Assembly (NCBI GenBank): GCA_038503035.1
Contig: JAVSML010020808.1
Span: 6,013 to 70,012 of the forward strand
DNA length: 64,000 nt
DNA from: Crocodylus rhombifer
Lineage: Eukaryota > Chordata > Crocodylia > Crocodylidae
Reading direction: 5' to 3'
A program made the position numbers and the translations under genes. The notes under the pieces are model-generated. The model was not told the DNA's origin, ran no database searches, and saw nothing but the letters and a program-made list of their open reading frames with translations. This document shows positions 46,130 through 56,820 of this stretch, piece after piece (position 1 is the stretch's first letter; each line of letters begins with the position of its first letter).

Positions 46130-47215
46130 TACAGCTGGGCAATTTGGAGAGCAGGGCCCTGCCAGTAAGTCTTTGATGGGGAAAGGGTGTGGGGGAGAGA
46201 AGTGGGGGGGGCAGATGGAGGTTCCCACCATGAGGGAGGAAGTGGGGCAGAGGAAGGCACTGCCCAGCCAGAGCAGTGAATGGGACCCTGGGGCAGGGTG
46301 CAGGACAGAACCATGGACAGCTAATCCTGGGGACATCGGGATAGGGATGGGGACAGGGAGTGGCTCCATGCCACTGTTGGCACTTCTGCAGCAGGCATGG
46401 GAGGCATGTGCACCCTGAATTTGTGCACGGGGTGAGGATGGGCTGCCTGCTGTGGGCTCAGGGCCAGGGGCTGTGCTGGCCTCTTCCCAGTGTGGGGGCT
46501 GGACTGGGGCTATACTTGGGGCAGGCTCAGCTGTGCAGGGTGAGTGGGGATGGCAGCAGCGGTGCTGGGAGGGATGGCTACAGGGGGGCTACAGGGAAAT
46601 TGGGAGTGGTTATAGCCCCCTGTAGTGCCACCCCTGCTCAGGGCATTCTGCCTTTCCCTCAGGAGCCCCCCACAGAGTGTCCTGAGCAGAGGTGGTGCTG
46701 GGGGAGCCCAAAATTCCCCATAGCCACACTTCCCAGTGCTACTGCCACCACCCACTCCATGCAGATAAGCCTGCCGCACCCCCACCCACTCTGAGCGCAG
46801 ACCTGGCCCAGCTCCCCACTGGGAAGAGGCCAGCACAGCCCCTGGTCCGAAGCCTGCAGCAGACAGTCCACCCTTGCCCCATTCACAAGTCTGGGAGGGC
46901 ATGTGCCCCAGGACGGCACATGCCTCCTCTGGGGGTTTACACAGTGGCAAGGAGCCACCACCACTTCATGCTCTCCTGCCTCCCCCCCCCCATATCCCCC
47001 CATGCGTCCTGGACAAGCTGCCTGTGGCTCCATCCCACTCCCAGCCCCGGGGTCCTACTCACTGCCCTGGATGGGTAGTGTGTGCCCCTGCCCTGCCCTG
47101 CCCCACTGCCTCCCTCACCATAGTGTCCTTGATCTGCACCCCCATGCTTCTTCCCTCCCCCATGCCCCTTCTCCCCTGCAGACTTACCTGCAAGGTGCTG
47201 GCTGCCTGACTGTAT
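46130..47215. repeat. Large inverted repeat, arms about 520-550 bp
   Basis: The left half (46130-46650) and right half (46660-47215) are reverse complements with scattered differences, centred near 46655. One perfect 29-bp block at 46464-46492 matches the complement of 46817-46845 and places the dyad exactly. This explains the long overlapping frames on both strands, none of which resembles a protein. Confidence 0.85.
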
Positions 47216-47275
47216 TCCAGGCCACATGCATGGAAGCACCTTTTAATCTTGCAGGTTCCCTTGTGCGCCCCTGCT

Positions 47276-48660
47276 ACTGATTGGTGGAGGGGCCGAGCTT
47301 GCGGCTTGCTCCTTGGCAGGGAAGTAAAAGCTAGTTTTAACCTTGGCACTGTTATTGTCTCCCTGCCACTGATTGGCTGAGGGGCCCCAGTGGTCCTGCT
47401 GTTTGCTACTTAACAGCAGGGACTAAAAACAGTCAGGTTTAAAACTGTGGCTTTAGCTTCCCTGCCAATAAGCAGCAAGCCACAAGCAGGGGCTCTGGCT
47501 GGCCTGGGTGTTAATCCACCTATGCTGCAGGTGTACCCTTTTACTTAAACCCTAGTTCCTGGCTTTAACAAGTGGCCCAAATAGGGTAGGAGAAGAAAAA
47601 ACATAGCTAGAGCTGGATGGGAAGCAGTTCTCCCTGCCCAATAAAGTTTTGAGATTTAAACAAGTTTTTGGTTCTACCTCAGGACAAGCCCAAGATCATT
47701 TGTAGATTTTGGTTTAAAAAAAAAAAAAAAAAAAAAAAGACACAGCCCAGAGTCAGGCCTTTGCCTGAGGCAGGAGACCAGTATTCCAGTCCCTGCTTTG
47801 CCCAGTTTAGTATAGGGCTTTGAACCAGTCTCCCACATCGCAGCTGACCGCTCTGACTACTGGACTGCTAGCTGCTATTCCAAGGCCTTTTGTCCTCTAG
47901 CCAGAAATTCCATGCAAGAAGCCTTTCCTGTCAAAAATAACACTTGAATTCCTATGAAAAATTTCCATTTCAACAAACTGATCAATTTGCATACATGCAA
48001 AAAATCAAATTAGTAGCAAATTCCTGGCCAGCTCTGGAGACAGTCACTCGGTAAAGCAGGCATCTGAGAGCATGAGGATTGAATTGGAGACACATGTGTC
48101 CTTTGCTAGTTTTCCTTGAACCTGATGTTCAAAGCCTCTAACTCATTCCAGTTCTCCATAGTAACATTCTTCAGTAGGAGCCAGAGCTACAGTAAGGGCA
48201 GCCTAAGGCAAATCATTCTGCAAAAGATTCCAAGGTAACATGCAAAGCCTTCTATATTAACAAAAGATGTATCACTTCAACTATGTCCAGTAGTTATACC
48301 AGAACAACTGTGCTTCCTCTGATCTAGTTTATTTTTGAGAGACGGGGAATAAGAATCATGGTACATCCATGACTGTTCTATTTAATAGCTCCTAACTGAC
48401 CTGTACTTGAATCTGTCTAATCCATTTTTGAACCTGACTACACTACCTGCCTTTACAGCCTCCTGGGGCAAGTTTGCTGTGTAAAACATGCTTCCTCCAT
48501 TTTCATTTTATATCTATCTTCTGATATTTTCAGTGGGTGCCATTTCAGTCATTAACTGTGAAGGACTTACCAAGTGACTGAAATCCTAATAATCCAAAAG
48601 AAGTGTCCAGAGCAGTCTATTTGTACACCCTCCCTTCCCCCCGACCCCACAAAAAAACAG
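47276..48660. other. Intergenic, poly(A) run at 47716-47738
   Basis: Contains CCAAT-type motifs near 47275-47390 (ACTGATTGGTGG and ACTGATTGGCTG) and a 23-A run. No gene was recognised. Confidence 0.4.
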
Positions 48661-48669
48661 AACAAGGGG

Positions 48670-48775
48670 GGCACATCTACACATGTATTAATGAACTGTA
48701 ATTATGGCACATTAAGTTAGCACAGATACTAAACTTAATGCACCATAATCTTAATGTGCCTTAATGAGGGGATGG
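48670..48775. repeat. Palindromic MITE-like sequence
   Basis: ATTATGGCACATTAAGTT (48701-48718) pairs with AACTTAATGCACCATAAT (48732-48749) with one mismatch. The outer GGGGCACATCTACACATG resembles the Harbinger-like ends at 43056. Confidence 0.6.
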
Positions 48776-49960
48776 GAAGGAAAGCACTGTGGGATGCTGA
48801 TCAGCTGACCAACTCTGTTGCCCACTGGTAGGTGGGGTTCAGAGCTGTTCCTCTCTCACCCAGGGTCATTTACATGGCTCAGGCTGACTTTGTAGTACTA
48901 TAACACCATGCATTAGTAGTCCTTTCACTTCTTATAGCACTCTTAAGGAACCTGCAACACTACAAGCCTTATACATGTCATGCTCTTGGCAGTGCCCTGG
49001 CCCAACAGCAGTTTGAATATTTTGTTTTACCTGGCTAAAATTCTCCCTTCACTTAGGTTCAAGCTTGCTACTCTGTTATGAGTGATTTGGTCTCATCTCC
49101 TCAATCCCTGACAAATCTATATCTGTTCATCTGAAATTTTCTATTTGTGATTGAAGGGCAAAACAGACTTTTGTTGTTGTCATCAATTTAAAATGAGTCA
49201 AATAATGTCTTTGAGGCACAAGAGTTTTGTATCTTCCCATTGCCGTTAAGGCAGCTGTTGTGACAGTGGCAGAGAGAGCAAAGCCAAGTTCCAACCATAC
49301 CCCCATTTCCCTGAACATAATCACATGGAACAGAGCAGCCCTGCTTCCCAGTGAAAAATCACAACAGCTGGGAGAGCAGATATGCCTGCTAGCTACAGCT
49401 AGTGGTGCAGTTATAGGAGTGGGGGCAGTGAGCTTGTTTCCAGAGACTTGGGAGTCATCTTTGTTGAAGTCAATAGGATCAGGGTCCTTCCTGTTGGACT
49501 TTCCACCACTCTGTTGCCAGTAGGCATCTACTCAACACCATCTAGGAAAGGGGCTGATTCTTTGGGGACAGGTTGGGGACAGTAGCAGGTTGAAGGGAGG
49601 CTACTGCATGGGTAGTGCAGACTGCTAGGGCATCCACACCAAGGGGAGGGCCAGCTGGGAAAGACTTTCCCTATGTTTTAGACTTGCAACATTTTTAAAT
49701 GGTTTTCTGTCTATTACTGTTTGCCTTTCTCTCTTATTAGACCAGGAAGGGATTGTGTTGTCCTCTGTTTCTGAGCATCTGAGACTTACTCTCCAGACAC
49801 CACATGTGATCTGCCACCATCCGCCCTCTGTGCCCAGGCACAGAATGCAAATCCGTGGAATGTGACAACTCTCTGGCATCTGAATTTAAATCTCTCGTTG
49901 TTCCTCTTAGCAATAGTGGCAGTCTGGGCCTCTCTGTGGATTCAATCACCTTCCAACACA
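48776..49960. other. Intergenic, nothing recognised
   Basis: No gene-like frame or repeat family was recognised. Confidence 0.4.
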
Positions 49961-50320
49961 TAAGGCACATCTACATGAGAGATGTTAATGTGCGCTAGCA
50001 GCAAATTGCAGCAAGGGAACTTTAGCTTAGATATTGGGAAGAATGTTCTTACTAGGAGGGTAGTAAAACACTGGAACCGGTTACCCAGAGAGGTGGTGGA
50101 ATCTTCGTCCTTGGAGGTGTTTAAAACCCAGCCAGACAAAGCTTTGCCTGGAATAGTCTAGTTGGGGATGGCCCTGCCTTGAGCAGGGGGTTGGACTAGA
50201 TGACCTCCTGAGATCCCTGCCAACTCTAGTTTTCGATGATTCTATGATTGATGAATATATGAATCTATAATTAGCCTAATTTAATGTGCATTATGGGTGT
50301 GCATCTATACATGCACACCC
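49961..50320. mobile_element. MITE-like element interrupted by a CR1 tail
   Basis: GGCACATCTACATGAGAG and GTTAATGTGCG at 49963-49995 and TTTAATGTGCATTATGGGTG at 50280 resemble the 48670 family. The perfect hairpin GGGTGTGCAT/ATGCACACCC spans 50295-50320. A CR1 tail separates the two halves. Confidence 0.45.
50020..50268 (+). mobile_element. CR1 LINE 3' tail
   Basis: A sense CR1 end with GATATTGGGAAGAATGTTCT, GGACTAGATGACCTCCTGAG and the terminal GATGATTCTATGATTGATG repeats typical of CR1. Confidence 0.92.
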
Positions 50321-53233
50321 TTACTGTGCATTAAAAATGGCTAATCATGGCTAAATATGACACCTGGAAACTCCGCTGTAAGCTGGCCTGCTTGCTGCTC
50401 CTTGGTCCCAAACATTTCCCTTTTCCCTGCTAACCTGTTTCCTCTCAACAAGCTTACAGTGAAGGAAGGTGAAAGAATTTTTAGGCAAACTCCTCAGTGA
50501 ACTTCCCCTTCCTCTAGATTCTAGTTAAATGAGGGGCTTAAGTATTGGTCTAACTGCTGAGTGTTAGCTACCTACACTAAATATATGTAGGTTAGTTTCC
50601 TTTTATTAAAGAAAGAACTTATCTTAAAGACTTCCCTTCAAAGAGTGGGATGGCAAACTGAACGACAAAGTGACTTGTAAGCTTCCTTACTTGCTGCCAC
50701 TGCTCGCTCACTCTCTGGTCACTCAGGGAGTCTCCTTTTATACCCTCCTGGGCCTGGACTGGCTCCACCACCTTGTTAGGCCTTTTGTCAGACAGAGGCA
50801 GGAATTACCTAGCTAGCAATACCCCCAGATGCTCAGAGCACAAGCCCAAACACGCACAGCCCACCAAACAAACACTCAGCAAGCCAAACACATAGGCAAC
50901 CCTGGCTCACTTACCTGCCCAGAGCAGAATCTGGTGGTGCCTGGTACCTCTTGCACTTCCTCTTCTTGCTCCCATAGGACTGTTTGCAAACTGCCCTGTT
51001 TGCTGCCCCTGTTCGCTCATAGATATAAGTCTGTTACAGGTTTAGCTATGAACCTGACTCTTCAGCGCAAAATGGAGACTCTGTCAGCTGTGGACATCTC
51101 CAGCTCAATCCCTATGGTGGGTCAAAATGATGACCAAATATGTCCCACCTTCTCTTTGCACCCTTAGCTCCTTCAGTCCTCCTCCCAGCCAATCTAGCGA
51201 ACTGCCTGGGGACTTCCTGAAACCCTCTGAAGAAGTGGCAAGGTTTGGGACAAACCACCTTGACATGCATTTTTAACATGTCAAATTGGCACCATGTTGC
51301 TCTGTGAGATCAGGGAAACAGTTGACCCAGTATATATGCATCCACCAGACACAAGTTCCAGCTTTTACTGAATTTACAGGAAAAATCTCCTCTGAGATGC
51401 AGCTGAGAAACTTAAAGTTTGCCCAGCTCCGTATCCTTATATCTTACCTGCCACATGGGTTAGAGTGCAATTATACAAGATTTTCACATCCACAGCATTA
51501 TGGACAGTCCTCAGGAGCCAGGTATGCCCGGGTGAAGATGCACAGGATGTAAGGATCCAGGTCCGCAGCACTTGTCAGACATGGGATCTCAGAGTGGAGA
51601 TTGTGAAGGTGGCCTGTCTGCTCCTTTGATCTGAAGCTGGCTGTGAGCCAGGGCATGGCTCAGTATAGTACAGGAAAACCCTGGTTAGGCTTCCTGTCAG
51701 CAATGGAGAGATGTTGCAAAGTACTCACTGTTGGTGGGTGGAGGCAGCATGCAGGGCTGTTCTTCCCAGGGTCAACCCTACCACATTTAGGACCAGAATC
51801 TACCAGCACCCCTAGACCTGGCTCCAGCTGTCTGAAGCTATAGGCAACCTTAAAGCTTGTGGCAGAATTAACCCAGTTAACATGCTAACACAGAAGCTGG
51901 CATGGAATGGGGAAGGATTATTTGGATACTTTTAACTGGGCATCTTCATAAATTCAGACTTTCTTTTCTAAACATACCAGTTTCTCTTTTCAGTTCCTGG
52001 CTTTCTGATGACCAGAGTATTCAAATCTCCAGTGCTGTTAAGGAACTTCCCTACTCAGTTCATATTTTTCACCATAACAACTCAGCCTTAACATACCTTG
52101 TAATATTCTGTGTCTAATTAATACTTGGCTTGTAGATCAGCATGTACTCTCAAGCAGAGTGCTCGAGGCTGAAGGGCACCAGAGAAATCCCTCATTCTTC
52201 TGAAACCTGTAGAGTCTCACAAAACATTATGCTCACCCTTCAAATGTTAACACAAGACATTCATTTTATTTTCCATTTTGAATGAAGAAATTGCAGATTT
52301 TGAGTGTAATTGAAGATCACCCTTTCCTAGAAGTTGTAAAGTGGAGGGTTTGTGCCAATATACTAGTGAATTGCCTGTCAAGAATGACAGCACTAATAAG
52401 GGATTTGCCATGGGTATCTGTTAAGCTGACTGAGTGCTGAATCTAGCTGTGGGAGCCTGGGGAGGGGATCTTTATGTGAAGAGCTGGCACTAACAGGAGA
52501 CCCAGGGAGTGGTCCTCTTCCTTTCTGGGACTTTGCTGATATGAGTCATATGCTAGTGCCAAGAAAAAAAACCCAACCAAAACTCCACCTACAGCTAATG
52601 TAGCATGGATTTAGGAGCCTAAGTCAGTGACCTGATTTTGAAAAGAACTGAATGTCCAGCAGTTCCCATTGTCTTTGCTGGAAGCTTCTGGATGCTCTAT
52701 CCTTTAGAAGAATTAGGGCATTTCTTTAGAGGCCTAAATCAAAATTCAGGAACCTGAATTTTAGGCTCCCATTCTTGAAAACCTAATGCAAAGCTCTGCT
52801 TCAGAGTTCATCTGAGGGCAGCTCTGTGGGGCTCCCAAGTGCTGCAGTGAGGAAAGGTACTTTGATGGCCTGTAAAGGATCATTTGTCTATGAGAATTCC
52901 TTTTTGACCAAAACAGGCACATTTTTAGGGGTTATGAGCAAAACCTAATTTTATTCTCTCAGGTTTTTAGCATTTAGAGAAACGGCAACATGTTGTTAAG
53001 TCATTTGGGATCAGTTCTTTCATTTACAGCAGTGTGATACGCTGCTTCCCCTTAGTCATGTTGAATGGCATTTTAGTCCACAAATGGTCTTGTTTATTTT
53101 GGTTCTGTTTATTTCAGTGGATAAAGGTACTAGGTAATGGGAATAAGGAATCAGAAAGTAACCCTATATCAGAAATAGCTCTGGAAATCAGTGCTGTAAC
53201 ATTACTTTATGTGGCAGGCATGCCAGTAGCAGC
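50321..53233. other. Intergenic, nothing recognised
   Basis: About 2.9 kb of mixed-composition DNA with short frames only. No family was recognised. Confidence 0.45.
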
Positions 53234-53319
53234 CTGGCTGGCTGTTTCAAAAGGTCTTTGAGCCATTGGTGGGACATTCCCACCAATCGGGTGGTGGTGG
53301 AGGAGAGGCTGCCTGAAGT

Positions 53320-53825
53320 CAGACCCTGGGAGCTATATGTGGCAGCTTGGGTCCGCACCCCTGGTCTGCAGCCAGAGGCGCGGTACACAAGCAATGCACG
53401 GAGCAGGGACCCTGGGAGCCGTACAAGGCGACTCGGGTCCACAACCCCAGGCCGGAGGTCAGGAACCCTGGGAGCTGCATGAAGCGGCTCGGATCCCCAA
53501 CCCCCAGTAAGTGGCCAGGATCTCGGTACAAGGATGGTGCATAGCACAGTCCAAGTAGGACCAAAGCCCTGGAGCCGTATGAGGCGGCTTGTGTCTCCAA
53601 TCCCTGGCATGAGGCCAGGAAGACTGAGTGCAGGTGGTGCTGCATGGAGGTTTCTGGGAGTGGACCCAGGCCCCGGGAGCTGTGTGGGGCAGCTGGGGTC
53701 TACAACCCCCCTGGCACAAGACCAGACATTTAAAGCTGAAGCCTTACATTGAGGGCCCTGGTGGAAACTGAGATCCCAGAACCCTGTAGGGCGGCTCAGG
53801 GCCCCAACCCTCAGCTGAAAAGGAA
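53320..53825 (+). repeat. Degenerate GC-rich minisatellite, about six units
   Basis: A core like CCCTGGGAGCCGTAT, then GGCGGCTCGGGTCC and AACCCC, recurs at about 53321, 53407, 53463, 53567, 53671 and 53783. Spacing varies from about 55 to 112 bases. Long frames here on both strands, including 53188-53859 on the - strand, come from the repeat and resemble no known protein. Confidence 0.65.
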
Positions 53826-54524
53826 AGCAGTCAGTGCACACCACAGTGTACAGGGTCACCAGTGGCCAGCAGGCCCAAAGGGAACCAGAGACTCAATAGG
53901 AGAGATGGCAACTTGCCAGGAGAGAGACGGAGACCCTCCACCTGGCTCCCTGGAGTTGTGAGTTCCCGGGGAGGGGGAATCCACCCAGGTCAGAGAAGCC
54001 AACCACTGGAGGGGAAGCTCAGAAGGACATGGCTCCCCAAGTTTAAAGTTTTATTTTGGGTTAAAGGATATTTTGGCTGGGCTGGGGAAAGCCTGAAGGG
54101 CACTGGGGGAGCTTCTTCCCCCTCCTCACTTCGTGGCCACAGGAACGCAGCCAAGGCTCCAGAATAGCCTGGGCCTTGGGGTTCCTAGAAGAGTTAATTA
54201 TATTCAAGGGTGTTGTGCCTTATATTTTGTGAGTAGGCACCAAGTATTGTGTGGTTTATATTTCGTTATAAGTGTTATAAGTGTAAATTGATAACATCTA
54301 AATTATTGAGTTATATTGAAATCTTTAATCTGATATTATGAGGCTAAGTATTTGATCGAGTGTGTATATATTTGTAGATTTATATTTAATATCTAAGTGG
54401 ATTTAAATTTTGATAGAGTTTAAGGTTATAAAACACTCGTTGAAGCTTAGGTTAGAATTTTATTATAATAGTTAACTGTATCCTGAGAGAGGTATAGAAC
54501 CATGTAAATGTTCTAATATTATAA
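53826..54524. other. GC-rich then AT-rich flank, unassigned
   Basis: After the minisatellite the sequence turns sharply AT-rich at about 54180. It may be the edge of a composite retroelement, but no coding or LTR signal was recognised. Confidence 0.3.
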
Positions 54525-54559
54525 AAGCCTTAATCTGTCTGTCCATCACTCTTTATTTG

Positions 54560-54596
54560 CACTCTGATTGGCTGACTGAAACAAACAATCAGAGTG
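54560..54596. repeat. 11-bp hairpin
   Basis: CACTCTGATTG pairs perfectly with CAATCAGAGTG across a 15-base loop, just left of the larger inverted repeat. Confidence 0.7.
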
Positions 54597-54654
54597 AAAA
54601 TACAGTGTTGGTACAGGAGGTGATGGCGGGGACAGAGAAAAAATAAAAATAATG

Positions 54655-54870
54655 CACACACACACATCATTTACAATAACAAGGATTACAGGCAACTAGC
54701 CAATTGCCTATCAAGAATGATGGGGGGTGGGGCAGCGAGCCTGGGGGAGGAGCGGGCCCAGGGGAGGGCAAATACAGGGCTCTGTCCTTGCCTGCTCTTC
54801 CTCCTATTATTCTTGGCAAGCGATTGGCTAGTTGCCTATAATCCTTGTTATTGTAAATGGTGTGTGTGTT
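54655..54870. repeat. Inverted repeat with about 66-bp arms
   Basis: The left arm (54655-54721, with CATTTACAATAACAAGGATT) pairs with the right arm (54806-54870, with AATCCTTGTTATTGTAAATG). Few mismatches are seen across CAACTAGCCAAT. The GC-rich loop is about 84 bp. Likely a MITE or foldback element. Confidence 0.8.
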
Positions 54871-55082
54871 TGTGTATACATGCTGATATATAATTTTCAT
54901 CTTTTTCTTATTTATATTGTAATATTAATAAACTTGTATATAGTTAAGTTACAGAGTGTGTTTGTCTGGCTCTCTATAGGGGAAAGAGGAAACTGCATCC
55001 TGCCAGCAGTTTTCCTATGCAGCACACCTGCCCTGCTAGCATCTGTCTTCAGTGGAAGAAGGGATTACACAACCAGATATAC

Positions 55083-55990
55083 CACGGGTGGGCAAAATAC
55101 AGCCTGCAGGCCAAATCTGGTCCATGAGGCCTTTCTATCTGGCCTGCAGGGCTCCTAAAAAATTTAGAAAATTAATAGTTATCTTTGGTTCCTGTCAAAA
55201 ATGACAGGAACCAGGGGCAGTAGGACCCAGGGGAAGCCCCAATGGGCTCCCACAAAAGCCCGGCCCCACCCTCCAGCCAGAGGCTCCAGCAGGGGCTTCT
55301 GGCCTGAGACCATGTGACTGCATCCTGCCAGAAACTCAAGTAAGGGGGTGGGGGGTGGGGAAGGGCAGGGAAGGAGCCGGGGGAAAAGTGGCCCTGGGAA
55401 AAGCTGAGCCGGGGGAAAAGCAGCCCCTCCCTCACCCCATGGCTGGTGCCTCACACTGGCTGCCTGTGTCCACTCAGGACAGCCCTGCACAAGCTATGAG
55501 TGGCTGTAGCAGGGAGCACCAGCCATGGGGCAGGGAAGGGACCACTTTTTCCCGCACTCAGCACCAGCTCCTTCCCCTGCCAGTGAGCAGGGGGTTGGGG
55601 CTGCACGTTGCCCCACACCTGTACTGCGGGGCTGGGGGGCACTGGGAATGAGTGGGGCCCACACTGGTGTCTTGGGGCCAGTGCCGGCAGGGTCCAGAGC
55701 AGGGCGGCAGGAGTACAGGGTCCCAGCTGATGGGGGCTCTATGGAGCCGGGCCAGGACCCGCCCCTCCCTGCTGGTGCAGCCCAGCCCAGCTCCATAGAC
55801 CCCTGCCAGCCTGTGCCCTGCTCTGAGCCCCGCCAGTGCTGGCCCTGGGATATTGGTCCCAAGACATTGGTCCCAAGATGGTGACCAGGGGGCAAGGCAC
55901 CTGTCAAGGAGTGGGGCTACCCATGTGGCCCTTGACAGCTTGCCAAAACTGGGTAAGCAGCCCTCCATCTGAAATAATTGTGCACCCCTG
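55083..55990. mobile_element. 908-bp GC-rich hAT element with target duplication
   Basis: Left end CACGGGTGGGCAAAATACAG and inverted right end CAGGGGTGCACAATTATTTC are flanked by AGATATAC and AGATACAC (7/8). No transposase is present. Related copies lie at 960-1930 and, inverted, at 3383-4320. Many long GC-driven frames inside are not genes. Confidence 0.8.
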
Positions 55991-56022
55991 AGATACACCC
56001 AGGTTACATATACATGAGATCA

Positions 56023-56068
56023 GAATCATAGAGAAGTAGGGCTGGAAGGAACCTCCAGTGGTCTAGTC
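56023..56068 (-). mobile_element. CR1 terminal fragment, antisense
   Basis: AATCATAGAGAAGTAGGGCT followed by GGAAGGAACCTCCAGTGG resembles a CR1 terminus. It is cut off where TAGTGGTTTTCAACC begins at 56069, a hAT-like end. Confidence 0.45.
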
Positions 56069-56430
56069 TAGTGGTTTTCAACCTCTTCTTGTTTGCAGAC
56101 ACTTAAACAANNNNNNNNNNACATAAAGCAGGATCATCTCTATCCAAACCATCCCATACAAACCATAATGTGAACTCTACATAAGACTGCCGTCAGCCCT
56201 GACACAACATAGACCTAACACCCTAACCTGCCACAGGTAAAACTTCTGGATACTTCAGCATGTCCTGGTATCCCAAGGTCCACGCTAATATCCTTCCTAA
56301 GAAATGGAGTTTAGAGAAGAAGCACTGGCTTAACCCATGCACAGAAGAGTAGAGCTACTTGGTCTGAGGGCCCAACCCTGGATGGTGCTGGCACCTTCAT
56401 ATCTGCTGAAACTGGGACCTACTCAAACAA
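56069..56430. mobile_element. Possible hAT fragment containing the assembly gap
   Basis: TAGTGGTTTTCAACCTCTTC is close to the CAGTGGTTCTCAACC terminus at 38498. No right end was recognised, and ten N bases interrupt the sequence. Confidence 0.35.
56111..56120. other. Assembly gap (10 N)
   Basis: Ten undetermined bases. The true gap length is unknown. Confidence 1.
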
Positions 56431-56619
56431 CGATTTCACAGATTTTGTGGAAATTGTGAAATCGGGTGATGTCTCCAAAATCCGTGGGGGGGAAAAAAAA
56501 CTTACTAAACATAAAATGCTGGCTGCCCAGTAGGTGCCGACTGTCCTCCCAGCCACACAGTTCAGTGCATAGGGCATGAAGATGAGTAGGCAAGATGGCT
56601 GCTGCCCCTGCCCCTCACT

Positions 56620-56820
56620 GCTGATTGGCTGAGAGATCTCCCTGGTGTGCAGCCCTGCCCCTTGCTACCAATCAGCAGTAAGTGGGTGGGAGCTGCATGA
56701 TGAACAGCCCTATCAGCCAATCAGCAGTGAGCGGTGGGGCTGAATGACAGATAGGCCTCTCTAACAATCAGCGACAGGGGTGGCGCTACTGGGATCCCTT
56801 GGCCAATCAGAGACATGGTG
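56620..56820. repeat. Cluster of five CCAATCAG-type motifs
   Basis: CTGATTGGCTG, ACCAATCAGCAG, GCCAATCAGCAGTGAGC, ACAATCAGCGACAGG and GCCAATCAGAGACATGG lie within about 200 bp. They look like diverged, partly inverted repeat units. The motif equals an NF-Y/CCAAT box, but no promoter context is visible. Confidence 0.5.

Noticed and set aside
46360..47280. Several frames of 100-146 codons on both strands
   Set aside because: They mirror each other across the large palindrome, so the open frames on the two strands are not independent evidence of coding.
53188..53859. A 223-codon - strand frame as a candidate gene
   Set aside because: It lies over the irregular minisatellite, its translation repeats with the DNA units, and it matches no family.
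55494..55998. Overlapping 119-146-codon frames on both strands
   Set aside because: They fall inside the hAT element at 55083-55990, whose ends and target duplication are visible. The frames are GC artefacts.
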